From assembly GCF_900176365.1 (NCBI RefSeq), contig NZ_FWXY01000025.1:1-57198 (forward strand): a stretch of DNA of 57,198 bases, in the 5' to 3' direction. Positions within the stretch are counted from its first letter, which is position 1. Every line of letters starts with the position of its first letter. The translations under genes were made by a program, and so were the position numbers. The notes under the pieces are model-generated. The model saw only the letters and a list, made by a program, of their open reading frames with translations. It was not told the DNA's origin and made no database searches. Origin of the DNA: Desulfocicer vacuolatum DSM 3385. Lineage in GTDB: Bacteria > Desulfobacterota > Desulfobacteria > Desulfobacterales > Desulfobacteraceae. Positions 19,143 to 27,814 of this stretch are shown here, piece after piece.

Positions 19143-21053
19143 TTATTTTGATTCCCTGGAGGATCCATGGGGATCAAAAAACAGTAACGTGCCATTGGCA
19201 TACAGTTCTGCGATTTCAATGGGTGCCCCTTTTTCATCCAAGGTCACCCGTCCGACGCCGCAGGCACTGATGAGTCTTCGTTTTTCTTTCCCCCTGGGAA
19301 TGCGTTCATGGATGACCATGTCCCTTCTTTTGGTGAACCGGTTCAGGAGGGAATTTGGAGAATACATCACCTGATTAATGCGATCCAGCCATTTCAGCAG
19401 AAATTCGGGGAATTGATTTTTAATGCCGCTGGAGGTTATCTGCCATATGCCGGGGCAATTTTTTGTATACCGAAGCTCAACATCGTATGCAAAGGAGTAG
19501 TGGACATCCCCTGAAATGATAACATTGTATGATGCTGTTTTGGCATTTTTAAATATTTCCAGAAGGGTGTAGGCAGATTTTCTGTGGGACATCCAGTTCT
19601 CGGCGTCCACGGTGAGGGAGTAGCCAAATGTGGTAAATAGCCTCTGGATCAGTTCAATGAGTTTCACCCCGAATATGGGACCCGGTGCCACCAGCATTAC
19701 GGCATTTTCTTTCATGAGCTTATGCTGGAGCTTCATCAGGGCTTCCCAGTCCAGAAGCCCCGAAGGACTGGAAGGGCTTCTATCCCTTTTCCATCGCCGG
19801 GTGCGGCTGTCCATCACTACCAGGTGGGGAAACAAAGGTACTTCATAGTGCCAGTGTTTGAATTGTAAAAGGGTCTCTATGAATTGATCATGACTTGTTT
19901 TATCCGGCTGTGTGAAGTATCGGGCCGCCGTGTCCATGAATTTCCGGGGGAAGCTGTCCGGGGCGTTTCCCCAGCCCTGGCACAAAAAGTAACCCATGAG
20001 CCCATTGCCGATGATTCGTTTGGTAAAAGGGTTGCCATAGGCCCGGGCCTCCCACCTGGCCGTGAGATTCCAGTCATCGGTGATATCATGATCATCAAAT
20101 ATCATATAGCTGGGAATGTGGGCCAGCAGCCGCTGGACCCGGGGCAGCCATTGTTTAAAAGACGCAATGCATTGGCGCTCTTTTTCGTAGATTGCTTTGA
20201 ATTTTTCCTGGATCTGCGGGTAATCAAGCGTAATAAATTTCCACATTGCCGGGGACCAGACCAGTATATACATGGCCATCCATTCCCCAAAGGTGATCAT
20301 GTGATTGTGGGCAAACCCCGACGAAAATATATGTTTGGCTCCGCCCCGGCGATACCAGCGCTTTCCCACCTTTGTTCTGGGTAAAATTTTTTTTCTTAAA
20401 TAATAGCAGTGGGAACTGCCATAGAGGGCCTTGCCATCCTCCACCACGGCATCGTCAAAAATTTCATCATAAATGCCCAGATGTGCGATGACCTGATGAA
20501 TGGCCCGGAGCATGGGGCCTGCCACATCATCGGCATAGATCTGATCCCCGGTGAGCATCAGCAGCGCCGGTCTTTCATCCATATCATCGATGGTTTTTTC
20601 AATGTGTCCATCCAACCCCACAAAGGCATCGTCACTGTCGTGGTGGGGTTTACGACAGGAGCCGTGGAAAAATTGCCTGATGTTCTGTCGAACCACAAAG
20701 GAGGGACGGGACTGCCCCGGGTAGGTGATGTGGGAAACCAGAGATGTCAGATGCTCTTTTCTATTTTCTTTAAAGATAACCATTTCATATTCAATCTTGC
20801 AGTCCGTGGGAAAAGGGGTGTCAAGATGGATATCTGCCAGATTCACCCAGGCATGGGAGCCGAACTGAAAGGATGTGTAATTCTCTTTAATAAGCTTTAC
20901 AGATAAAAAAGGGGTGGGTTTCCCTGCATGGAAAAAAATTATTTCAGCTTTAACAGGGTGTGGAGAGATCCACCACAGCACCACACGGTCAGGGGTCACT
21001 CTTCGCAGTAAAGGGCCGCAGATGAAAAGAGGCAGTTCTTTTATGGGTGTCAT
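19143..21053 (-). CDS. PhoD-like metallophosphatase
   Basis: 636 residues from the ATG at 21053. An upstream in-frame start would overlap agmatinase and give a nonsensical N-terminus. Metal-site motifs of the PhoD family are present in order: GSCRKPHHDSDD, LTGDQIYADDVAGP, MIFDDHDITDDWN and IISGDVHYSFAYD. An N-terminal beta domain (about residues 1-110) precedes the catalytic part. No Sec or Tat signal is visible, so unlike classical secreted PhoD it is probably cytoplasmic. It could be a phosphodiesterase or phosphatase of unknown substrate. It is read in the same direction as speB, 58 bp downstream, and may be cotranscribed. Confidence 0.87.
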   Translation of the reverse strand: MTPIKELPLFICGPLLRRVTPDRVVLWWISPHPVKAEIIFFHAGKPTPFLSVKLIKENYTSFQFGSHAWVNLADIHLDTPFPTDCKIEYEMVIFKENRKEHLTSLVSHITYPGQSRPSFVVRQNIRQFFHGSCRKPHHDSDDAFVGLDGHIEKTIDDMDERPALLMLTGDQIYADDVAGPMLRAIHQVIAHLGIYDEIFDDAVVEDGKALYGSSHCYYLRKKILPRTKVGKRWYRRGGAKHIFSSGFAHNHMITFGEWMAMYILVWSPAMWKFITLDYPQIQEKFKAIYEKERQCIASFKQWLPRVQRLLAHIPSYMIFDDHDITDDWNLTARWEARAYGNPFTKRIIGNGLMGYFLCQGWGNAPDSFPRKFMDTAARYFTQPDKTSHDQFIETLLQFKHWHYEVPLFPHLVVMDSRTRRWKRDRSPSSPSGLLDWEALMKLQHKLMKENAVMLVAPGPIFGVKLIELIQRLFTTFGYSLTVDAENWMSHRKSAYTLLEIFKNAKTASYNVIISGDVHYSFAYDVELRYTKNCPGIWQITSSGIKNQFPEFLLKWLDRINQVMYSPNSLLNRFTKRRDMVIHERIPRGKEKRRLISACGVGRVTLDEKGAPIEIAELYANGTLLFFDPHGSSRESK

Positions 21054-21111
21054 AACGGTTTCGTCCTGATTGCCAAATTTTAAATCGGTTCTGAGTTTGG
21101 CCAAGGTATTG

Positions 21112-21981
21112 TTAAATTCCCTTGCGTTGAATAATGCCCATGGTGCTGTACACCAGCTGGGCTGCAGCAAAATCCGATGCGTGGTCCCCGGGTACGGGGG
21201 CCAGCTCCACCACATCAAACCCCAGCACCTTTTTTCCGGAGATGCTTTTTTCCAGCAGAGTGAGGGTGTCATGCCAGCTGATTCCCCCGGGTACCGGAGT
21301 TCCTGTGGCCCGGATCACCGAAGGGTCAAGGCCGTCCACATCCAGGGTGATATAAATGTGATCTGGAAAATCAGGGGGAAATAACTGCTCGGGCATGCCC
21401 AGAAGATGAAGATCCCGGGCATCAAAAAAGGAGATGTTTTGCTCCTGGCGAAATTGTTCCTCTTCCCGGCAAAGGGCACGAACCCCTATCTGTACCAGGG
21501 GAATGCCAAGGTCTTGGGTGGCCCGTCGCATGACACAGGCATGGCTTAAAGGGCTTCCCTCATAGCTTTCCCGGAGATCTGCATGGGCATCTATCTGGAC
21601 AATGCCAAAGGAGGGGGAACCGGATTTTTTTAAAGCTTGCAGGGCCCCCAATGTCACGGTGTGTTCTCCGCCCAATATCACGGGCAGGGCATTAAAGGAC
21701 AGGGTCCTTGTCACGGACTGTTTTATGCGATCCAGGATCTGTTCAACACTGCCTTTGCACACCACCGGGGGGGTGGTGTAAATGCCCCATTCAACGGGTA
21801 GAGAACGGCCGTCCCATGCTTCCAACTGTTGGGAGGCGTCAAGAATGGCCCGGGGTCCCCGGGCGGTCCCACCGCCGTAGGAAACAGACGTTTCCATGGG
21901 TATGGGGATGACATGGAACCGGGATCTTTTTTCATCCCGGATGGTTAATTCTGAATCAATAAAATCAGGGGTATTATTCAT
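21112..21981 (-). CDS. speB: Agmatinase
   Basis: 289 residues from the ATG at 21981; an upstream GTG at 22020 would add a short CPCC segment. Ureohydrolase metal motifs are intact: GGEHTVTLGALQ, QIDAHADLRESYEGSPLSHA and LDVDGLDPSVIRATGTPVPG. With an arginine decarboxylase gene nearby, hydrolysis of agmatine to putrescine plus urea is the likely reaction. Putrescine then feeds the carboxynorspermidine-type route encoded just upstream. Length and motifs favour agmatinase over arginase. Confidence 0.9.
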   Translation of the reverse strand: MNNTPDFIDSELTIRDEKRSRFHVIPIPMETSVSYGGGTARGPRAILDASQQLEAWDGRSLPVEWGIYTTPPVVCKGSVEQILDRIKQSVTRTLSFNALPVILGGEHTVTLGALQALKKSGSPSFGIVQIDAHADLRESYEGSPLSHACVMRRATQDLGIPLVQIGVRALCREEEQFRQEQNISFFDARDLHLLGMPEQLFPPDFPDHIYITLDVDGLDPSVIRATGTPVPGGISWHDTLTLLEKSISGKKVLGFDVVELAPVPGDHASDFAAAQLVYSTMGIIQRKGI

Positions 21982-22149
21982 TTTTGTCCATCTGTTTTTA
22001 CCACAACAGGGGCATTTCACGGCTTGTATAAAAACACGGTGAGTTTCGTCTTTGATTCATCCCGGTTGAATCCATGATAAACCAATTTTCACCAGTCATA
22101 GGTTCTCCGGTTTGACACCACATAATGTGTTTTTAGGGACTCAGAACTT

Positions 22150-22232
22150 ATTGATTTACCATTTAATAATCTATGGTTGTTATTTTCCGTGAATGAGATC
22201 CCGAATAAACGGTAGATTAAAAACTGCTGACT
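22150..22232 (+). repeat. Diverged intergenic repeat D, copy 1
   Basis: Shares TTGATTT-CCATTTA-TAA and GAGATCCCG--TAAACGGTA with 32465-32540 at similar spacing. It lies in the 570-bp gap between speB and nspC, which otherwise holds one unit A repeat and no convincing gene. Identity of the two copies is only moderate. Confidence 0.45.
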
Positions 22233-22336
22233 CCCTTTATAAGAAAATAATTTTAAATATCATAATTTCAGACATATACACAATGGTAGAACCATTCGGA
22301 TATTTTTATAATAGACTTTCATTATTTGTTGTGATG

Positions 22337-22442
22337 CAGCGCATCATGGCCGTTATATGAAATACTCCGCACACCGGGGTGTATTTCAAGTTGTGTTGTG
22401 GGCAGGCCGAGGCCAGAATAAGGTCTGCCCGCGGCAGTTATT
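22337..22442 (+). repeat. Dispersed hairpin repeat, unit A
   Basis: CGTTATATGAAATACTCCGC, GGGGTGTATTTCAAG and GTTGTGGGCAG through TCTGCCCGCGGCAGTTAT make the two hairpins of unit A. It fills part of the speB-nspC gap. Confidence 0.75.
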
Positions 22443-22553
22443 TGAAATTGAAAATATTCCATGTGATATAAAAAATGAGAATTTCGGGCCCATGAGAGTC
22501 ATTGAAATTGTGTTTTAAATCCAAAGTGTCTTTGTGGTTTTATTAAACGGCCA

Positions 22554-23723
22554 TCAAGAGAGTCGGGACTTGAAATCTTCATAGCCAAATTGTTTTATAA
22601 TTTCCGGGCACGTCCCATGCTCGGACAAAAGTGCGATGGCCGGTAGCTGAACTCCGTTAAAGGTGTTGGTTTTTACCATGGTGTAGATGGCCATATCTGT
22701 GAAAATAAGTTTATCCCCCACCTTAAGCGGCTCATCAAAGGCGTACTCCCCTGCCACATCTCCGGCCAGACAGGAAGGACCTCCGATGCGGCAGGTGTAA
22801 GGTTTTTTTCCGGGAGGGGCCGATCCCACAATGTGGGGACGGTATGGCATCTCCAGTACGTCGGGCATGTGGGCAGGCACCGATGCATCCATGATGGCAA
22901 TGTCCATGTCCGCAGATACAATGTCCAGCACCGTTGCCACCAGAAAACCGGCATTCAGCGCAACGGCTTCTCCAGGCTCAAGCAACACCTCCTTGCCCCA
23001 TTTTTTCTTGAATTCCTGAATTAATTTTACCAGCAGATCAATGTCATACCCCGGTCGGGTGATGTGGTGTCCTCCACCAAAATTAACGTAGTTCACCCTG
23101 GGGATAATATCTGAAAAACCCTCTTCAACCGCTTTGATGGTACGCTCCAGGCAATCTGCATCCTGTTCGCACAGGTTGTGCCAGTGAAGCCCTGTGATCT
23201 CTCCGGGAAAGTGTGGTGGAAACCCCTTCTTACGGATGCCCAGGCGGGAGCCCGGGGCACAGGGATCATATATGGGCACGGCCCCTTCGGAATGCTCCGG
23301 GTTGATGCGGATGCCAAGTTTTATGCAACGGCCGTTTTTACGGGTGAGATCCGCCACCAGGGGGGTGAAACGATTTACCTGGGCAAAGGAGTTAAACACC
23401 AGATGATCTGTGGTGGTGCACAGCTCCTGGATGTCATTGTGTGAATAGGCAGCTGCAAAGGTGTGCACCTCTTTGCCGAACTCTTCCCTTCCAAGCCTTG
23501 CCTCGTGGGGAGAACTTGCACAGATGCCGTCCAGGGTTTTTGAAAGCAGGGGAAAAACCCGGAACATGGCAAAGCATTTAAGGGCCAGGAGAATACGGCA
23601 TCCGCTCTGCTCCCTGACAGATGCCAGTATTTCAAGGTTGTGCTTTAATGCCGATTCATCCACCACAAAGCAGGGGCTGGGAAGGGCCGTTGCATCCATT
23701 CCGGTGTGGAGACATTCAGTCAT
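22554..23723 (-). CDS. nspC: Carboxynorspermidine/carboxyspermidine decarboxylase
   Basis: 389 residues, fold-III PLP decarboxylase of the NspC group. ILLALKCFAMF holds the PLP-binding Lys (about residue 48), GIRINPEHSEGAVPIYDP is typical of NspC, and IGGPSCLAGDVAGEYAF supplies the Cys/Asp active-site region. It removes the carboxyl group from carboxyspermidine to give spermidine. Its ATG overlaps the stop of the preceding dehydrogenase by one base, so the two steps are translationally coupled. Confidence 0.92.
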   Translation of the reverse strand: MTECLHTGMDATALPSPCFVVDESALKHNLEILASVREQSGCRILLALKCFAMFRVFPLLSKTLDGICASSPHEARLGREEFGKEVHTFAAAYSHNDIQELCTTTDHLVFNSFAQVNRFTPLVADLTRKNGRCIKLGIRINPEHSEGAVPIYDPCAPGSRLGIRKKGFPPHFPGEITGLHWHNLCEQDADCLERTIKAVEEGFSDIIPRVNYVNFGGGHHITRPGYDIDLLVKLIQEFKKKWGKEVLLEPGEAVALNAGFLVATVLDIVSADMDIAIMDASVPAHMPDVLEMPYRPHIVGSAPPGKKPYTCRIGGPSCLAGDVAGEYAFDEPLKVGDKLIFTDMAIYTMVKTNTFNGVQLPAIALLSEHGTCPEIIKQFGYEDFKSRLS

Positions 23724-24913
23724 TAAAGTTCCACCGCTTTCCAGGGAAGTCCATGAATGTTCAATGCATCCATAAAGGGATCAGGATCAAATTGTTCCAT
23801 GTGCCACACCCCTTTTTTGTGCCATTTTTTCTGGATCATGAGCATGGCACCGATCATGGCAGGTACCCCGGTGGTGTAGGAGATGGCCTGGGAGCCCACT
23901 TCTTTAAAGGCTGCTTCATGGCTGCAGATATTGTATACATACAGGGTTTTGGATTTTCCGTCTTTGATTCCCTTTAAAAGACACCCAATGCAGGTACGGC
24001 CCTGGGTGAGGGGACCAAGGGAGGCCGGTTCCGGCAGCACTTCCTTTAAAAACTGCAGGGGAACAATTTCTTGCCCCTTGTAATTGACAGGCTCAATGCC
24101 GGTCATGCCCACATTTTCAAGAACCTTGAGGTGGGTTAAATACTGTTGGGAAAAGGTCATCCAGAACCGGGCCCGTTTAAGGCCTTTAAGATGCATCACC
24201 AGGGATTCCAGTTCTTCATGGTACATGAGATAACACTTTTTACTCCCAATACCTTCGGGGAACTCATAATCCATGGACCATGCCAGGGGGTCGGTTTCCA
24301 CCCATTCGCCGTGTTCCCAGTATCTGCCCCGCTGGGTAATTTCCCGGATATTGATTTCCGGGTTGAAGTTGGTGGCAAAATGCTGGCCGTGGTCCCCGGC
24401 ATTGCAGTCAATGATATCAAGGGTGTGAATCTCATCAAAATGGTGTTTCTGGGCCCAGGCACAGAAAACATTGGTCACCCCGGGATCAAATCCCGAACCC
24501 AGCAGGGCCATGATTCCCTTGTCTTCAAATTTCTGCCGGTAGGCCCACTGCCACTTATATTCAAATTTTGCTTCATTGGGGGGTTCGTAGTTGGCCGTAT
24601 CCAGATAGTCCACGCCGGTGGCAAGGCAGGCATCCATTAGGGGAAGATCCTGGTAGGGCAGGGCCAGATTCACCACCACATCGGGTCGCATCTTTTCAAT
24701 AAAGGCGATGGTGTCTTGTACATTATCCACATCCAGACGGGCGGTGGTGATTTTTTTTCCAGTGCGTTTAAGCACTTCATGGGCAATGGCATCACATTTG
24801 GACAGGGTGCGGCTGGCCAGTACAATATCCGTAAATATATCAGATAGCCCGGCGCATTTATGGGTGGTGACACTGCCCACGCCACCGGCCCCGATGATTA
24901 ATACCTTTGACAT
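23723..24913 (-). CDS. Carboxynorspermidine (carboxyspermidine) dehydrogenase, saccharopine-dehydrogenase-like
   Basis: 396 residues. The N-terminal Rossmann motif VLIIGAGGVGSVTTHKCA is followed by RPDVVVNLALPYQDLPLMDA and YLDTANYEPPNEAKF, typical of this branch. The enzyme condenses putrescine with aspartate-semialdehyde and reduces the product with NADPH to carboxyspermidine. It is followed by nspC in a one-base overlap; speA lies upstream on the same strand after a repeat-filled 486-bp gap. Annotation as plain saccharopine dehydrogenase would be misleading given the nspC partner. Confidence 0.9.
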   Translation of the reverse strand: MSKVLIIGAGGVGSVTTHKCAGLSDIFTDIVLASRTLSKCDAIAHEVLKRTGKKITTARLDVDNVQDTIAFIEKMRPDVVVNLALPYQDLPLMDACLATGVDYLDTANYEPPNEAKFEYKWQWAYRQKFEDKGIMALLGSGFDPGVTNVFCAWAQKHHFDEIHTLDIIDCNAGDHGQHFATNFNPEINIREITQRGRYWEHGEWVETDPLAWSMDYEFPEGIGSKKCYLMYHEELESLVMHLKGLKRARFWMTFSQQYLTHLKVLENVGMTGIEPVNYKGQEIVPLQFLKEVLPEPASLGPLTQGRTCIGCLLKGIKDGKSKTLYVYNICSHEAAFKEVGSQAISYTTGVPAMIGAMLMIQKKWHKKGVWHMEQFDPDPFMDALNIHGLPWKAVEL

Positions 24914-24983
24914 TTTTATTCTCCCAGGGTGGTTTTGATCCCAAAGCGGAAATATTACCCCACCCTTTTTTGTGTTTTTTTTT

Positions 24984-25347
24984 ATATGAAATACTCCGCA
25001 AACCGGGGAGTATTTCTAACTTTGTTGTGGGCGGAACCGAATCAGAAGACGGTCCGCCCGTAGCGGTTATATACAATGCAGCCTCCAAGGCAAGCTAAGG
25101 CAGAGCCGCCCCCCCGATGGGCAATAGGAACCGGACAATTGAGCTGTCTACAGTTCCGGTCCGGGACCATTGCCCATCGGGGGGGTGGCGGTATAGTACC
25201 ATTTGGCTCCGCGTCTACGATCCTATATTCGTTGTGTTCGCCAGGAGATGCCTGTTTATATGAAATACTCCGCAAATCAGGGGTGTATTTCAAGCTTTAT
25301 TGTGGGCGGAACGAGATCAGAATACGGTCTGCCCATGGCAGTTATAC
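24984..25347 (+). repeat. Composite repeat A-B-A between dehydrogenase and speA
   Basis: Unit A (24984-25072) contains the perfect 10-bp stem GAAATACTCC/GGAGTATTTC. It is joined by a linker (GCAGCCTCCAAGGCAAGC) to unit B, a long hairpin whose arms are CCCCCCCGATGGGCAAT and ATTGCCCATCGGGGGGG. The common tail (GGCTCCGCGTCTACGATCC, then TATATTCGTTGTG) leads into a second unit A (25258-25347). The same order recurs at 44558 and, reversed, at 32761. It fills the gap before speA; no gene is seen. Confidence 0.88.
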
Positions 25348-25399
25348 TGAATTTTAAAAGTTTGATCATTATGATGACAGGTTCAGAGTCTGCTCCTTT

Positions 25400-27340
25400 T
25401 TATCTTTCAAAATAGGTGTAACCCCGGAGGCCCATTTCATAGGCCTGCATGATCTCCCGGCGCTCCTGGGGGGTTATATTGCCGTTTCGCACGGCCTTTT
25501 CTGCGGTTTTTCTGAAACGGACAATGAGGTTCTTAGGGTCATACTCCACATAGGAGAGAATGTCTGCCACACTGTCTCCCTCCAGCTCTCCCACAAATTC
25601 ATACTCACCGTTTTCAAGGACCCTTACCGTTACCACATTGGTGTCCCCCAGAAGGTTGTGAAGATCCCCCAGGGTTTCCTGATAGGCCCCCACCAGAAAG
25701 GTTCCCAGATAATACTCTTCGCCGTTTTTGAGTTCATGCAGGGGCAGGAAGCGTTTCACCTCTTTACGATCAATGAAGCGGTCTATTTTACCGTCGCAGT
25801 CACAGGTTATGTCGGCAATGATTCCCTTGCGGGTGGGTTTTTCATTGAGTCTGTGAATGGGCATCACCGGAAAGAGCTGATCAATGGCCCAGGCATCGGG
25901 CAGGGACTGAAACACGCTGAAATTGCAGTAGTAAATATCTGACAGCACCCTTTCAATATCGGCAATTTCCGGTGCCACATGCTTTAATTCCCCGGCCAGT
26001 CGTGCCACTTCATTGATGGTGGTCCAGAAGATTTTTTCTGCCAGGGAGCGCTCCCTGAGGGATATTTTACCGTGGTTGAACATTTGGCGAACTTCGTCCC
26101 GGTAGTAGATGATATCATTGAAACACTCCTGCATATTGCGGATGGATAACTCCTGCAGGGAGTCATACATATTCCGGATCTGGGCCGGGCAGGTGTCCGG
26201 CAGTATTTCCGGCAGGGGCTCCGGCTGGAACCGGGTGACGTCCAGAACATTGAAAATCAGCATGGAATAATAGGCCACAAGTGCCCTTCCCGATTCGGTT
26301 ATGATGGTGGGATGGGGGATATTCACCTCGTCAAGGGAGGTCATCACCGCTTCAATAATATCTGTGCAGTACTCGTTCAAGGTGTAATTGCGGCTGCTTA
26401 AAAAATTGGATTGGGAACCGTCATAGTCAACGGCAAGACCGCCCCCCAGATCCAGGTACTGGACATTGGCGCCTTCCATGGCAAGACCGGCATAGACCCT
26501 GCACGCCTCATTTACGGCGGTTCTGATTTCACGAATATTGGATATCTGGGACCCCAGGTGGTAGTGCACCATCTGTAGACAATCCAGCATGCCCTCCCGG
26601 GAAAGCAGATCCACGGCTTCAATCATCTGGGTGGTGTTAAGGCCAAAAATGCTTCTCTCTCCACCGGACTCCCCCCAATGTCCCCCGGCCTGGGCCGCAA
26701 GTTTGATGCGAATACCCAAAAGGGGGGTGGCCCCCAGGGCTCTGGAGCGTTGGATGATCAAAGGCAGCTCACTGGGCATTTCCACCACCAGAATACATTT
26801 ATACCCGATTTTGGAGGCATAGAGCCCAAGATCAATGAACTCCTGATCTTTATATCCGTTACAGATCAACAGGGCGTTTTTATCCGTGAGCATGCCCATG
26901 GCCGCCACCAGCTCTGCTTTACTGCCCGCCTCCAGTCCATGGTGGTACCGGGAGCCAAAGTGGGTGATGGCTTCTATGACCTGCTGCTGCTGGTTCACCT
27001 TGATGGGGTAGGCTCCCATGAATTTTCCCTGGTAGTGCAGCACTTCCATGGCATGGGTGAAGCAATTGTTCAATGCTGCAATCTGGGAATCCAAAATATT
27101 TTCAATGCGTAACAGAACAGGCATGTCCAGGCCGCGCTCCCGGATGCCCTCCACAATCTCTTTTATGCTCACGGCCCGTTTTTTTTTGCCCGGTGCGGGC
27201 ATGACCATGAGATCACCGTTGTCGGCAATGTGGAAATAACCGCCACTCCACTCATCTACACCGTAAGTGTCGGTGGATTTGGTTGTATTCCAGCGTTCCA
27301 GGGTATGATTCACAAAAAAACTCCCGTTAAAAATAGGCAA
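25400..27340 (-). CDS. speA: Biosynthetic arginine decarboxylase
   Basis: 646 residues, the length of SpeA-type enzymes. The PLP lysine lies in YPIKVNQQQQVIEAI (about residue 113), followed by LEAGSKAELVAAM, then LDLGGGLAVDYDGSQS and ITESGRALVAYYS. The C-terminal part has helix-rich regions typical of SpeA, ending LRGYTYFER. It converts arginine to agmatine, the entry step for SpeB. No ornithine decarboxylase is visible, so the window encodes the arginine-to-spermidine route through agmatine and carboxyspermidine. The gene is separated from the next by repeats, so its own promoter is likely. Confidence 0.93.
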   Translation of the reverse strand: MPIFNGSFFVNHTLERWNTTKSTDTYGVDEWSGGYFHIADNGDLMVMPAPGKKKRAVSIKEIVEGIRERGLDMPVLLRIENILDSQIAALNNCFTHAMEVLHYQGKFMGAYPIKVNQQQQVIEAITHFGSRYHHGLEAGSKAELVAAMGMLTDKNALLICNGYKDQEFIDLGLYASKIGYKCILVVEMPSELPLIIQRSRALGATPLLGIRIKLAAQAGGHWGESGGERSIFGLNTTQMIEAVDLLSREGMLDCLQMVHYHLGSQISNIREIRTAVNEACRVYAGLAMEGANVQYLDLGGGLAVDYDGSQSNFLSSRNYTLNEYCTDIIEAVMTSLDEVNIPHPTIITESGRALVAYYSMLIFNVLDVTRFQPEPLPEILPDTCPAQIRNMYDSLQELSIRNMQECFNDIIYYRDEVRQMFNHGKISLRERSLAEKIFWTTINEVARLAGELKHVAPEIADIERVLSDIYYCNFSVFQSLPDAWAIDQLFPVMPIHRLNEKPTRKGIIADITCDCDGKIDRFIDRKEVKRFLPLHELKNGEEYYLGTFLVGAYQETLGDLHNLLGDTNVVTVRVLENGEYEFVGELEGDSVADILSYVEYDPKNLIVRFRKTAEKAVRNGNITPQERREIMQAYEMGLRGYTYFER

Positions 27341-27359
27341 AGCGCGTTCATCATCTTGC

Positions 27360-27667
27360 TATAACTGCCACGGGCAGAGTGTATTCCGGGGCGGCTCTGC
27401 CTTAGCTTGCCTTGTATATAAAAAAAACATGGTTCATTTGTTTGGATTAAGTGGCTATATACAATGGAGGGCACTTCAGGTAAAGAATTTTTTGTCAATT
27501 GAGCGGGAGTGTGCTGTCATGCCTGCATCGTTGTTGTGGGCAGGGCAGCCAGAATAAGGTCCACCCGTGGCACTTTTATCTGAAACACTCCGCAAACCGG
27601 GGGTGTATTTCAAGTTTTGTTGTGGGCAGAAGCGGGTCAGAATAAGGTCTGCCCGTGGCAGTTATAT
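27360..27667. repeat. Cluster of partial and full unit A repeats
   Basis: 27360-27421 is a reversed fragment (ATAACTGCCACGGGCAGAG, then the linker CTTAGCTTGCCTTG). 27528-27667 holds a truncated unit A directly followed by a nearly full one (CTGAAACACTCCGCAAACC to CTGCCCGTGGCAGTTATAT). The region lies between speA and the seleno-HdrD gene and shows no gene. Confidence 0.7.
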
Positions 27668-27749
27668 GATGGATTTTCATCGTTGCAATATTATTGGAAT
27701 TGCTGGAACAAGGAAGGGAAAGGGCATACGGCGACTTATTGTTGTGGGG

Positions 27750-27785
27750 AGGGAAAACGGGAAGCCGCGCCCAACGGCTTCCCGA
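27750..27785 (-). terminator. Intrinsic terminator of the seleno-HdrD gene
   Basis: Perfect 10-bp stem CGGGAAGCCG (27758-27767) with CGGCTTCCCG (27775-27784). On the minus strand it is followed by TTTTCCC, about 30 bases past the stop codon at 27815. Confidence 0.75.
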
Positions 27786-27814
27786 TCGCCAGTTACTGCA
27801 TGGGTGAAGCAGTG

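Noticed and set aside
21054-21272. N-terminal extension of the PhoD-like gene
   Set aside because: It overlaps the agmatinase coding region in another frame and reads as Trp/Pro-rich nonsense.
24984-25347. Interspersed repeats as a CRISPR array
   Set aside because: Units are long, palindromic and unequal, with no regular spacers and no cas genes.
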